Shown piece by piece: positions 35,763 through 44,907 of a stretch of DNA of 64,000 bases. A program made the position numbers and the translations under genes. The notes below the pieces were generated by a model. That model was not told the origin of the DNA. It ran no database searches and saw only the letters and a list, made by a program, of their open reading frames with translations. Every line of letters begins with the position of its first letter. The first letter of the stretch is position 1. The DNA comes from Shewanella pneumatophori (lineage in GTDB: Bacteria; Pseudomonadota; Gammaproteobacteria; Enterobacterales; Shewanellaceae). The stretch lies in contig NZ_JAKILB010000002.1 of assembly GCF_023283895.1 (NCBI RefSeq), positions 434,001 through 498,000 of the forward strand, read 5' to 3'.

Positions 35763-36800
35763 TTAAGCTGTTTTTACTTTCCAGTTTACTTCTTCGCCGG
35801 CAAAGAAAGGCACAATCGGGCTACCGTTTGGCAAGATGATCTCGCTCGGTACTGTCCATTTTTCTTTTACTAGGGTCACTGTGCTGGTGTTGCGCGGTAG
35901 GCCGTAAAAATCTGGGCCGTGCTTACTAGCAAAACCTTCAAGCTTATCTAATGCGCCTAAGTCATCAAATACTTGGGCGTAAAGTTCTAATGCACTCCAT
36001 GCGCTGTAGCAACCAGCACAACCACAAGCTGATTCTTTGCGATGCTTCTCGTGCGGCGCTGAATCTGTACCTAAGAAGAACTTACTTGAACCCGTTGCAA
36101 CTACTGCACGCAGTGCTTCTTGGTGAGTGCTGCGCTTAAGTACTGGCAAACAGAAGTTATGTGGGCGAACACCACCAACTAGCAAGTCGTTACGGTTTAG
36201 TAGTAAATGCTGTGGGGTAATTGTCGCTGCCACGTTGTCAGCGGCTTCCATAACAAAGTCAGCCGCATCTTTAGTGGTGATATGCTCAAATACTACTTTC
36301 AACGTTGGGAAAGACGCCACAATACGTGCAAGGTAACGCTCAATAAACATAGCTTCACGGTCGAAAATATCGATGTGCGATTCGGTCACTTCACCGTGAA
36401 CCAATAGCAACATACCGTGCTTAGCCATGGCTTCAAATACTGGAAATAGTGAATCAAGCGCTTTAACTGCCGCATCAGAATTAGTCGTTGCGCCCGCTGG
36501 GTAAAGTTTCGCTGCAACAACACCAGCAGCTTTAGCATCAATGATGTCTTGCTCTGTGGTGTTATTGGTTAAGAAAATTGTCATTAGCGGTTCAAAAGTC
36601 GAACCTGCTGGGCGCGCTGCTAAAATACGCTCACGATACTCGGTGACCATTTGGGCATTGGTAACAGGTGGCAATAGGTTAGGCATTACAATTGCGCGTT
36701 GGAACAAGCGTGCCGTTGCTGGAACGGTTTCTTGTAGCATATCGCCATCGCGAAAATGAAGGTGCCAATCGTCAGGAGTTAGTAGGGTGATTTGCGTCAT
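35763..36800 (-). CDS. pyrC: Dihydroorotase
   Basis: A 345-residue class II dihydroorotase. It interconverts carbamoyl-aspartate and dihydroorotate in pyrimidine synthesis, in the cytosol. The metal-binding HxH is in [13 protein letters not shown] near the N-terminus. The carboxylated lysine lies in [15 protein letters not shown], with further His ligands in LLVHGEVTE and [10 protein letters not shown], and the catalytic Asp region in [14 protein letters not shown]. Length and all ligands are as in E. coli PyrC. It is monocistronic. Confidence 0.96.
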   Translation of the reverse strand: MTQITLLTPDDWHLHFRDGDMLQETVPATARLFQRAIVMPNLLPPVTNAQMVTEYRERILAARPAGSTFEPLMTIFLTNNTTEQDIIDAKAAGVVAAKLYPAGATTNSDAAVKALDSLFPVFEAMAKHGMLLLVHGEVTESHIDIFDREAMFIERYLARIVASFPTLKVVFEHITTKDAADFVMEAADNVAATITPQHLLLNRNDLLVGGVRPHNFCLPVLKRSTHQEALRAVVATGSSKFFLGTDSAPHEKHRKESACGCAGCYSAWSALELYAQVFDDLGALDKLEGFASKHGPDFYGLPRNTSTVTLVKEKWTVPSEIILPNGSPIVPFFAGEEVNWKVKTA

Positions 36801-37084
36801 TGTAGGTTCCTAAGCGTTTACGACAAAATACGTCAGCTTTTTTATAAGCTTTTACTTAGGGCGCTATTGTGCCTGAAATCGCCGCCGCTTAATAGCTGAA
36901 CCTTTGAATATTAAAGCGTAACTGAATAAATCAACTAATAGGACATGTCATTTAATACTGTAGAAAGTATTAAACTCACGTTATGATCAATTTCTGTTAA
37001 ATGTTAAGCCTCAACGGCTGTGTTTACAGCACTTACTGAGTCGATGATAGATTGGCTGACAAAGGCACTATTAAGGATTAATCA

Positions 37085-37615
37085 ATGAAGAAGCAGCAAG
37101 GATTCACACTGATAGAGCTGGTGGTGGTGATTATTATTTTAGGTATTTTGGCCGTTACAGCCGCACCTAAATTTATCAACTTATCTCGCGATAGTAAGAT
37201 TAGCGCTCTTGAAGGTATTGGCGCTGCAATCACTTTTGCGGCTGATGAAACTTATTTAAAGGCACAAATCGAAGGTGCTGCAGAACAAGCGCGAAGTTCA
37301 GATTCAAATCCGCCTTATGTTGAAATTCCAGCAGGTATTTTTGAGTTAAAATATGGCTACCCTGAAGCTTGGCCTGAAGATGGTTTAGGCATTTTAGACA
37401 TGGTTGACCTAGACGATTCAATCGATGTGTGTTTTGGTAGCAGTTGTAGTAATTCGAGTAACTCTAGCCGGGTACAAATCGGTTATAATCTTGAAGCTGG
37501 ACAATCACTCCCTGCAGACGCAGACGCTTGCTATTTACGATATAGCGAGCCAGGTGGCACAGGTGGTACCTCTGCAACCCGTTACACTGTGACTTATTTT
37601 ACTGACGGTTGTTAA
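37085..37615 (+). CDS. Type IV prepilin-like protein (MSHA-pilin type)
   Basis: A 176-residue prepilin. A short leader MKKQQG is cut by prepilin peptidase before F7 of FTLIELVVVIIILGILAVTA, with the E5-equivalent glutamate of mature pilins present. The helix continues PKFINLSRDSKI as in MshA pilins. The globular C-terminal part has Ser/Asn-rich loops (CFGSSCSNSSNSSR) and paired cysteines, ending FTDGC. No msh biogenesis genes are nearby, so it is an orphan pilin or pseudopilin. Assembly would depend on a pilus system elsewhere. Confidence 0.9.
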   Translation: MKKQQGFTLIELVVVIIILGILAVTAAPKFINLSRDSKISALEGIGAAITFAADETYLKAQIEGAAEQARSSDSNPPYVEIPAGIFELKYGYPEAWPEDGLGILDMVDLDDSIDVCFGSSCSNSSNSSRVQIGYNLEAGQSLPADADACYLRYSEPGGTGGTSATRYTVTYFTDGC

Positions 37616-37729
37616 TTAGTGCTGATAATTGCAGCTGCTAGTCAGTTTGCAGTTTTACCTAGTTCGTTATATTGGCTAGTTAAATGAGTCGGTTATATTC
37701 GTTTGTTAGTTACATTAGTTAGTTGAAAA

Positions 37730-38455
37730 ATGCGTTTAGACAAATTTATCTGTAAAAGCACAGCGCTTAATCGTGCAGAGGCGAGTGAGTGCATTAATGC
37801 TGGCAAGATCAGTGTTAATGATGCGGTGATAACCGATATCAGCTTTCAAGTTCATGAAAGCAATCACATAACTTTAGACGGACGAAAGCTGATTGCACGG
37901 CCGTCACGTTACATCATGCTGCATAAACCCATGCATACCTTAAGCTCTAACGTGGATGGCGATTACCCCAGCTTATTTAACTGCATTGAACTTGAGCGGG
38001 TTGAAGACTTGCATATAGTCGGCAGGCTCGATGCCGATACCACAGGTTTAGTGTTATTAACCGACGATGGTCGCTGGTCGTTTGATATTATTCGCCCCGA
38101 CAAACTATGTGAAAAAACCTACCGAGTAACGCTGCGTGACCCTATCACGGCTGATAATGTCGCTGAGGTAATTGCAAGCTTTGTCAGTGGTTTACAACTA
38201 CAAAATGAAAAGGCATTAACTCAGCCGGCTAAGCTTGAGTTGGTAACATCAACCGAGGTGTTGTTAACCATTACTGAGGGGAAATACCATCAAGTAAAGC
38301 GTATGTTCGCCGCGATTGGTAACCGAGTTAATGGATTGCACCGTGAGCAAATAGGCGCGTTGAAGCTTGATGTTGAAGTGGGGCTATGGCGTTACTTAAC
38401 AGCAGATGAAGTGGCATTGTTAGCAACGCCAACGCCAAGTCAGATATCGGCGTGA
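37730..38455 (+). CDS. rsuA: 16S rRNA pseudouridine synthase RsuA
   Basis: A 241-residue RsuA/RluB-family enzyme. An N-terminal S4-like RNA-binding domain (RLDKFICKSTALNRAEASECI) precedes the catalytic domain with VGRLDADTTGLVLLTDDG (catalytic Asp in GRLDADT). KTYRVTLRDPI and KYHQVKRMFAAIGNRV follow. It makes the single pseudouridine of 16S rRNA at position 516 (E. coli numbering), by family. Length matches. It ends before a bidirectional terminator. Confidence 0.92.
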   Translation: MRLDKFICKSTALNRAEASECINAGKISVNDAVITDISFQVHESNHITLDGRKLIARPSRYIMLHKPMHTLSSNVDGDYPSLFNCIELERVEDLHIVGRLDADTTGLVLLTDDGRWSFDIIRPDKLCEKTYRVTLRDPITADNVAEVIASFVSGLQLQNEKALTQPAKLELVTSTEVLLTITEGKYHQVKRMFAAIGNRVNGLHREQIGALKLDVEVGLWRYLTADEVALLATPTPSQISA

Positions 38456-38463
38456 CAATAAAC

Positions 38464-38491
38464 AACGCCCGCTAATAAGCGGGCGTTTTGC
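38464..38491. terminator. Bidirectional terminator between rsuA and the symporter gene
   Basis: AACGCCCGCT-AATA-AGCGGGCGTT stem, with T4 on the plus side. Confidence 0.85.
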
Positions 38492-38521
38492 TAGTAAATC
38501 AAATTTTTATACTGATTGCGA

Positions 38522-40699
38522 TTAATCAACCCAATGCAGCACATTGCGGATAATTGACCAGCGCGGCTCAACTTTCTCAGCGCCTTTACCTAGCATCCAA
38601 TAATCATAAATCTGCTCTTGAGTGCCATCGACTTTGCGCAGTCGCTGCCAGTTATTAATGTAATTAAGTAGCGATTGGTTATTTTGCGCCACAGCATAGG
38701 CTACAGGGTAATGGGATTTGTTTTCCAGCAGCGCAATACCGTAACCCGGGAAGAACAAGGTCCAAGCCGAGCCAGCTTGAGCACTAATCACTACCGCATC
38801 GTACTTCTGTTTTTTCTGCCTGAAAAAGTCTTTATAGCCTTCGATTTTGACAAACTTAATGTTTGGCGCCATCTTTTTCGCATCTTCAATTGCATCACTA
38901 TGCTCAACATAAGCAACGGTCATGCCCTGCATCTGTTTGATCTTGTCGTTACTCTTAAAATCATTTACCAAGTGGTCGCGAGTCGCGATGGCAATGTTGA
39001 GTTCAAGTACTGGATTGGCATAACTTAGCGCATCCATTTGCTCAATATCCATTGCAAGACCCGACATAGCAATATCAAAGAATCCCGCCTTGAGCGATGC
39101 GGCTAACTTATCTTTTCTAAACGGAATAAATTCAATTTTAACTTTTAAATCTTCAGCCAGCTTATTGGCCATTGCCGTGTCAAAGCCTACCAATTGACCC
39201 GCATTGTTATAGTAACTAAAGGGTACGTTACTCGGTATGTAGCCCACTCTCAATGTACCTGCATCGCGAATGTCTTGTACGCTACGAATAGGAGTTGCTG
39301 GTGTTTGGCCTATGACTGGGAACTGCCTTTTTACCTTAGTTGGTACTTTGTCAGCCACTTGCATATTGGCAATCACACCACTGGTGATCTCAGGACTTTG
39401 GATAAATGTGCCCATTCCCACGCGGCAAACAAGTAAAGTGACTACTACGCTAGCGCCAATGCCTATGCCCATTTTAAGCAGTTGCGGCGGACGCAGTTTG
39501 AGTGACTTTTGAAACAGTGACGCAGTCAGTAGGGTAAGTACAAATAGATTCATCACCGCGGCAATAGAGTTAAACTTGCCGGTAATAAATCCTGACATCA
39601 CAAACAGTTGGAACAGATCGGCTGGCAGTTTTACCAAGTCCAACATAAATGGAATCGCTACATACACACTGCCAAATAGTGCCAACAGGCCACTAATTGA
39701 TAGCGACGGAATACTGCTAATATCTACCGGAGTACCGTTAAACCAGCCAGCAAAATACACAAATAGAATAACCGTGAGTTTGCCAATATTCGGGAAGGTA
39801 AAGGCAATGGGCACTAAGATTTCAATCAAGGTGGCGCCGTCTTCACACAGGTTGTCGTGCTCGCGCATCACTTGCTTACACTCTTCAACAATTACCGGAA
39901 TAACAATAAAAATGTTACCGGTGGCAAAGGCGGTCACTAAGCTGGACTTTGAAATACGTAGCGCTTGGGCGAAGGTAATCGGGGTGAGCGAGGCCACAAT
40001 CCAAGGCAGTACCCAAAAAGTTAGCAATAAGCAAAGTACAAAATAGCTGATTAAGTAAACTTGCATACTGGCAAATTCATCAACGCCCATGGTGCCTGCT
40101 GCTGACGCTGACATAGCGAAAATACCAATAGGTAGAATTTTAACTAGGCCTTGAGTAATGCGAGAAAAAATCTCCGAACTGGTATGCATAAAGGTTAGTA
40201 TTTGCTGTTTATGCTCACCTTGCATACCTATAAGCGCAAGCCCCATGGCGATACTAAACACCACCATAGCAGGCACGTAACCATCAGCCATCGACTCAAA
40301 CGGATTAGAGGGGATATACAGTTTAAAGTAATCAATGGGCGTAACAGGTTCTATGCTACTGGTACTAAAGAAAGACGCCGATTCAATGATCGGGAACGAC
40401 AGTGGCACCAGTGCAATCATTACAATCGCCAGTAACCAAAGCAATAACATGATTAAGCCTGCTCGACTAAAAATCAGTTTTGCGGTGCTTTTTTGTAGCT
40501 TACCAATACCGCCAACCAGCGACACCACAATATAAGGCAGAACCGTCATCTGCATCAGTAAAATAACACTGGTGCCAATGGTGCCCATCCAGCCAACAGA
40601 TTCACCAAAAAACAAGCCAACGCCAAAACCAACAAACATGGCGACTAACATTTGGGTTGAGCTGGTCATCGCGAGGACTTTTTTTAGCACGGGTTCCAT
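38522..40699 (-). CDS. DAACS symporter fused to a periplasmic solute-binding domain
   Basis: A 725-residue fusion. Residues 1 to about 430 form a dicarboxylate/amino-acid:cation symporter (DAACS) with eight or so membrane segments (MQMTVLPYIVVSLVGGIG; YVPAMVVFSIAMGLALIG; VTAFATGNIFIVIPVIVEE). A final membrane helix (IGIGASVVVTLLVCRVGMG) leads to a C-terminal type-3 solute-binding domain from about residue 475 (LRVGYIPSNVPFSYYN, LVGFDTAMANKLAEDL, AGFFDIAMSGLAM). Such binding domains usually serve ABC importers. Here one is tethered to a secondary transporter, probably on the periplasmic side. The ligand is probably an amino or organic acid. Confidence 0.88.
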   Translation of the reverse strand: MEPVLKKVLAMTSSTQMLVAMFVGFGVGLFFGESVGWMGTIGTSVILLMQMTVLPYIVVSLVGGIGKLQKSTAKLIFSRAGLIMLLLWLLAIVMIALVPLSFPIIESASFFSTSSIEPVTPIDYFKLYIPSNPFESMADGYVPAMVVFSIAMGLALIGMQGEHKQQILTFMHTSSEIFSRITQGLVKILPIGIFAMSASAAGTMGVDEFASMQVYLISYFVLCLLLTFWVLPWIVASLTPITFAQALRISKSSLVTAFATGNIFIVIPVIVEECKQVMREHDNLCEDGATLIEILVPIAFTFPNIGKLTVILFVYFAGWFNGTPVDISSIPSLSISGLLALFGSVYVAIPFMLDLVKLPADLFQLFVMSGFITGKFNSIAAVMNLFVLTLLTASLFQKSLKLRPPQLLKMGIGIGASVVVTLLVCRVGMGTFIQSPEITSGVIANMQVADKVPTKVKRQFPVIGQTPATPIRSVQDIRDAGTLRVGYIPSNVPFSYYNNAGQLVGFDTAMANKLAEDLKVKIEFIPFRKDKLAASLKAGFFDIAMSGLAMDIEQMDALSYANPVLELNIAIATRDHLVNDFKSNDKIKQMQGMTVAYVEHSDAIEDAKKMAPNIKFVKIEGYKDFFRQKKQKYDAVVISAQAGSAWTLFFPGYGIALLENKSHYPVAYAVAQNNQSLLNYINNWQRLRKVDGTQEQIYDYWMLGKGAEKVEPRWSIIRNVLHWVD

Positions 40700-40875
40700 C
40701 CTAAGTTATTAGTTTTGTTTATTTTAGAACTATTGGTTTGCTCTATTACTTTTGTTTAGCGCATTGCTAATAATAAGTCATTATTTCTAGTGTCTGCATA
40801 GCCTGCACAAGCATGCTTTTATTATAAGTTCGCTAAGCGTTAACTTTAAACTGATATCGTTAAAAATTCAGCATG

Positions 40876-41796
40876 TTAATTAACATTGCTGTTTGACTCT
40901 CCTAGTCGCTCGGCGGCTAAATCAATAAAGGCTCTGACTTTAGGCGACAAGTGTTTACGGCTTGGATAAACCACATAAACGTCTATTTCGGTGTTGGGGC
41001 AGTTCTCAAATAAAATCTCTAGACGATTATCGTTAAGTGCTGCCTCCATATAAAAACTCGGCAAGCGGGCAATGCCATGGCCGGCAAGCACCATAGCCAA
41101 TTGCATATCACCATTATTACATAGCACTTTTTGGCGAATATCGACATGGAAAGCTTTTCCCGTAGCGTCAATATAATCCCAGCGGCTAGGCTGCTTTAAA
41201 TTGGAATAGCAAATGCCGTTGTGAGTGGCTAACTCTCTAGGGTGATGTGGCTTACCGTGGCGAGAAATGTACTCTTTCGAGGCGACCGTATATGCCTTGC
41301 TGCTGTATATTTTACGGCAAATAAGGCTCGACTCTTCCAGTTGGGCTGAGGCGCGTATTGCGAGATCATAACCGTCGGCAATCACATCGGTGCGCTGATC
41401 GCTTAAATCGAGCTCTAAACTCACATTTGGGTAGCGCTTGATGTATTCAGAAATAATTTCTTGTAAGTGACTTTGGGCAAAGCCAACAGGGCAGCTGAGT
41501 TTTAATACTCCGCGCGGGCTTACATCGTGTTGAGTGATTAAGCCAATAGCAAGCTCAGCGTCACTTATCAATTGTTGGCACTGCTGGTAATAAGCTTCGC
41601 CCTCAGGCGTTAAACCTATTGAGCGGGTAGTACGGTTAAGCAAGCGCACACCTAGACGAGCTTCAAGCTTATTGACCTCTTTACTTACATAAGAGGTTGA
41701 ATGGCCTAAGGCTTCTGCTGCTGCCGAGAAACCACCGCTTTTAACCACTTGTGCAAAAATCACTATGCCATCAAACAGTTTATTTATTGTCACCAA
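40876..41796 (-). CDS. LysR-family transcriptional regulator
   Basis: 306 residues. An N-terminal winged helix-turn-helix (FAQVVKSGGFSAAAEALGHSTSYVSKEVNKLE) and the linker helix (LLNRTTRSIGLTPEGEAYYQQC) precede a two-lobed effector-binding domain (GVLKLSCPVGFAQSHLQEII; GDMQLAMVLAGHGIARLPSF). It resembles the AaeR/DmlR-like group. It is divergent from an FMN-reductase gene 190 bp away, the usual layout when a LysR protein controls its neighbour. Confidence 0.9.
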   Translation of the reverse strand: MVTINKLFDGIVIFAQVVKSGGFSAAAEALGHSTSYVSKEVNKLEARLGVRLLNRTTRSIGLTPEGEAYYQQCQQLISDAELAIGLITQHDVSPRGVLKLSCPVGFAQSHLQEIISEYIKRYPNVSLELDLSDQRTDVIADGYDLAIRASAQLEESSLICRKIYSSKAYTVASKEYISRHGKPHHPRELATHNGICYSNLKQPSRWDYIDATGKAFHVDIRQKVLCNNGDMQLAMVLAGHGIARLPSFYMEAALNDNRLEILFENCPNTEIDVYVVYPSRKHLSPKVRAFIDLAAERLGESNSNVN

Positions 41797-41986
41797 TACC
41801 GCCTATTAACAGTTATATGGAAATAGTTATTATCTTTTAAGGTTATTAATCTTTATTCGTCACCAATATACACTGCTCTACATCGAGTTGTCGCTCAAAA
41901 GTTAATCTTTAGCTTGCAGCAGAGTACGGCAATTGAACCTAATTTTTTGCAGGCGTTACCTGTAATAACAGTACAGAGAGAATATT

Positions 41987-42511
41987 ATGAAACTATTAGC
42001 CTTTGCAGCCAGCAGCAGCTCTAAATCAATTAACAAGCAACTTGCCGCTTATGCAGCGTCACAAGTCGCCGGAGCAGATGTTGAAATCCTCGATATCAAC
42101 GATTACGAAATGCCACTTTTTAGCCAAGATCGTGAAGAAGAGTTAGGTCAACCTGAGCAAGCGCAAAAGTTCTTTGCCAAACTAGGTGAAGCTGACGCGA
42201 TTATTATCTCATTTGCCGAACATAATGGCTCATACACGGCGGCTTACAAGAACTTGTTTGACTGGACGTCACGCATCGACATGAAAGTGTTCCAAAATAA
42301 GCCGATGGTGATGTTAGCAACCTCACCGGGCCCTGGCGGCGCGGCAACAGTATTAGCTGCAGCTGCAGGTTCAGCACCATATTTTGCCGCCGATGTTAGA
42401 GCGACCCTGTCTATTCCAAGCTTTTTCGATAACTTCGATATGGAAACACAGGCGCTACGTAACCCAGAGCTACAATCAGCACTGCTTGAAGCGCTAAGTA
42501 ATTTGAAATAG
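41987..42511 (+). CDS. NADPH-dependent FMN reductase family protein
   Basis: A 174-residue flavodoxin-fold protein: the phosphate-binding loop ASSSSKSINKQLAAYA, then DAIIISFAEHNGSYTAAYKNLFDW (the PEYN-like flavin motif, here AEHNGSYTAA) and MLATSPGPGGAATVL. It should bind FMN and reduce flavin, quinones or other acceptors with NAD(P)H in the cytosol. The ATG at 41987 has AGAGAGAA shortly upstream. The divergent LysR gene is its probable regulator. Confidence 0.88.
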   Translation: MKLLAFAASSSSKSINKQLAAYAASQVAGADVEILDINDYEMPLFSQDREEELGQPEQAQKFFAKLGEADAIIISFAEHNGSYTAAYKNLFDWTSRIDMKVFQNKPMVMLATSPGPGGAATVLAAAAGSAPYFAADVRATLSIPSFFDNFDMETQALRNPELQSALLEALSNLK

Positions 42512-42529
42512 CGCTAAAGCGTTAAACAA

Positions 42530-42563
42530 AAATAAGCCTGACATCATGTCAGGCTTATTTTTT
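42530..42563 (+). terminator. Terminator after the FMN reductase gene
   Basis: A near-perfect 15-bp palindrome arm (AAATAAGCCTGACAT / ATGTCAGGCTTATTT) followed by TTT. Confidence 0.88.
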
Positions 42564-42677
42564 ATCTGCTTGTCTGGTCTTGAGATAAGTTGAAACGGTA
42601 GCAGTTTGCCTCTTTACAAGTTTTTTTTGCTAGCGATGGCTTTACTACAGAGAGCTTTGTAACAGAGCAACAGACGG

Positions 42678-44489
42678 TTAGCTTTGTATTGCTGCCTCAG
42701 GTGTTTGGTTGCTTATGGCACTGTTAGCCTGCTTATTGCGCTTAAACTCAGCAATGCCATCTGAGAATATGGTCACTCGATTGCGGCCAGTCTTTTTCGA
42801 CACATACATAGCGTGGTCACTGTCGGCCACCATTTTATCTAGGTTAGTCCCCGATAAGCTAAAGTCTGTTACTCCAAAGCTGGCGCTAATCGCAAACTCA
42901 AAGCCCGAGTCTTTGCTGTCGATAGTTGCTATCAGCTTACGGTATTCTTCAGCCAGCTGTGCGGCGGTGGCCACATCGCAGCTAGGCAAGAAAATACAAA
43001 ACTCTTCACCGCCTAGGCGGGCAAATAGGTCATTCTTGCGGCATTGCGACTGACACACATTGGCGACTTGTTTTAACACCCAATCACCCGTTGCATGGCC
43101 GTAGGTGTCGTTAATGCTTTTAAACTTATCTAAATCAAACAAGATACAGCTAGCCACTTGTTTGTTCTTGCTGCAGTAGTCAATGGCGCTTAATGCCAAT
43201 TGGGTAAAGTGGCCACGGTTATGTACCTTAGTCAGCGCATCATACTCCGCCAGCAATTTTAAACGCTTTTGTGTGGTACGTGATTTATACACCATGCCAA
43301 CCAATAACAGTATCGACACAAATAGTAGCGAAATAAACAAGCGGTTATTTTCGGTTTCACTGCGGCTGAGTTTTTGCTCCAAGCGCAGTAAACGGTTTTG
43401 GTCATCTAAAAGCTTGATCTGGTTTTTTTGCTCAGTCGCTTGATGCTGCGCTAGCTGAAATGCGAGATGCTTGGTTTTAACTTCATCCAAATAGGCTTTA
43501 TCGGCAGCTGCGTACTCTCGGTGATATGCCAAGGCTTGCTGGTGTTCACCGCGAGATTCAGCGATTTGAAATAGAATGTTGTAAGCGGTGACCTCTGGCT
43601 TAGAGTTAGCAATATTTTGAGTCTGACTAGTTGCTTTAGATGCAAAGTCGCTCGCTAAAGAGTATGACTGGGTTTGAAAGTATGAGTCTGCTAATAAAGC
43701 ATAGTATTGAGCAAGAATGGGCGCATATTTTGTCTGCTCAATGGCAACTAGCTGCTTTTCTAGCGTGGCGATTGCTTGTAGTGGCTGGTTATTATCTAAA
43801 TATAGTTCAGCTAAATAGCTATAAATGGCGCTTTCCATCACCACTTCGTTGCTCTGCTGGCAGGCTTGCAGACCTTGGGCTATTTGCGCAGAGTCTTCAC
43901 TGAGCTGGCCCAGTTTAAATTGGGATTCTAAGGCGAGCTGTTTAGCTAGGCAATAATTGCGCCCTTGTGATAGTTGTGAGCCTAAGCGATTAGCGTATTT
44001 TAGCCCTAGCTCATATTGACCAAGTTGGTTGTAGAACATGGCAGCTATAAGCAGGCCTAACTCTTGAAATTCAGGTTCAGTAATTTGCGGGAGAATATCT
44101 AAGTTTATAGCGAGGTGGGTTAACCCATCTGCCCAGTTTTTTGATATTGCATAAATATTGACTAGAGATAAGTTCGCTCTAAAGCTAAGCAGTGGGGAGG
44201 ATTTAGCTAAAGACACTTGTTTCCATAGCTCTAATGAGTCTTCGAATTTTCCCTGAAAAGCAAACCTATACGCATTTAAATAATTGAAATAATGTAATTG
44301 CTCTGTTGAGAATTCGTCATGGCGGTCTTCTAAATCCTCGAGCATAATGTTGAAGTCTTTTGGATTACTACTTCTTATGTTATCAGCGGTTTGAAGTAAA
44401 TTAGTGATATCAGAATTTTCATCAGCGCGGGAGGCACTGATGAAAACGAAGGTAATAATTAAAATCCAAACGATTTTTAAAGAGCTCAT
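42678..44489 (-). CDS. Periplasmic TPR sensor diguanylate cyclase (GGDEF)
   Basis: 603 residues. A signal/anchor (LKIVWILIITFVFISASRA) precedes about 330 residues of TPR-like helical repeats (periplasmic sensor). A coiled coil (LLDDQNRLLRLEQKLSR) and a membrane helix (FISLLFVSILLLVGMVY) follow, then a cytoplasmic GGDEF domain with LTKVHNRGHF, FDLDKFKSINDTYGHATGD and catalytic GGEEF (G493-F497). RKND at 484-487 is a canonical I-site. It should make cyclic di-GMP in response to a periplasmic ligand. It starts 8 bp after the borosin precursor gene, so the two are probably co-translated. Confidence 0.92.
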   Translation of the reverse strand: MSSLKIVWILIITFVFISASRADENSDITNLLQTADNIRSSNPKDFNIMLEDLEDRHDEFSTEQLHYFNYLNAYRFAFQGKFEDSLELWKQVSLAKSSPLLSFRANLSLVNIYAISKNWADGLTHLAINLDILPQITEPEFQELGLLIAAMFYNQLGQYELGLKYANRLGSQLSQGRNYCLAKQLALESQFKLGQLSEDSAQIAQGLQACQQSNEVVMESAIYSYLAELYLDNNQPLQAIATLEKQLVAIEQTKYAPILAQYYALLADSYFQTQSYSLASDFASKATSQTQNIANSKPEVTAYNILFQIAESRGEHQQALAYHREYAAADKAYLDEVKTKHLAFQLAQHQATEQKNQIKLLDDQNRLLRLEQKLSRSETENNRLFISLLFVSILLLVGMVYKSRTTQKRLKLLAEYDALTKVHNRGHFTQLALSAIDYCSKNKQVASCILFDLDKFKSINDTYGHATGDWVLKQVANVCQSQCRKNDLFARLGGEEFCIFLPSCDVATAAQLAEEYRKLIATIDSKDSGFEFAISASFGVTDFSLSGTNLDKMVADSDHAMYVSKKTGRNRVTIFSDGIAEFKRNKQANSAISNQTPEAAIQS

Positions 44490-44497
44490 TTTATAGT

Positions 44498-44761
44498 TTA
44501 TGAATTCACGCTGATTTCTGTTTCATCTTCTTTTGGCGAATCCTCAGTCTTTTCTTCGTCATCTTCGGCAGGTAAAAGTACACAAACGACATCTGGGCAG
44601 ACATCTAGCTCGCGCTTAAGGCTAATATCATCTCTGTTGATTAGCGCTTGTTTTAATGATTCGGTTAGTGCGGATTCGGCAATCGCTTGCTCAAAGTTAG
44701 TTTCTGTTTGCAGACTTGCATCTTGACCCATGCGTTCCAGCAGTTGAATGATGTTTGACAT
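44498..44761 (-). CDS. Borosin-type precursor peptide (SonA-like)
   Basis: An 87-residue peptide. The helical leader-like region (SNIIQLLERMGQDASL, ALINRDDISLKRELDV) resembles the borosin-binding domain of split borosin precursors such as Shewanella SonA. A hydrophobic stretch DVVCVLLPAEDDE (about 57-69) is the likely core, with V61-L62-L63 close to the positions methylated in SonA. A very acidic tail follows (about 66-87). Backbone N-methylation by the methyltransferase encoded 146 bp upstream is the expected modification. AAGGAA lies 5 bases before the ATG. The assignment is by my recall of the family, not an alignment. Confidence 0.75.
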   Translation of the reverse strand: MSNIIQLLERMGQDASLQTETNFEQAIAESALTESLKQALINRDDISLKRELDVCPDVVCVLLPAEDDEEKTEDSPKEDETEISVNS

Positions 44762-44790
44762 ACTATTTCCTTGTTGATTGTCGTTTATGG

Positions 44791-44817
44791 TTTTCTCTTT
44801 TCTCTTTTCTCTTTCTT
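44791..44817. repeat. Heptamer tandem repeat between the methyltransferase and precursor genes
   Basis: TTTTCTC is repeated three times and followed by TTTCTT (purine-rich on the coding strand), ending 30 bp before the precursor start codon. Repeat-number change could alter spacing upstream of the precursor gene. Confidence 0.5.
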
Positions 44818-44907
44818 AGGAAGGACTTGCCTGCTTACGGAGACCGACCTTTTAGCTTTTGTTAATCCGTTTCTTTATCTACTTGTTTATCAACTTGTTG
44901 ATTTCAT

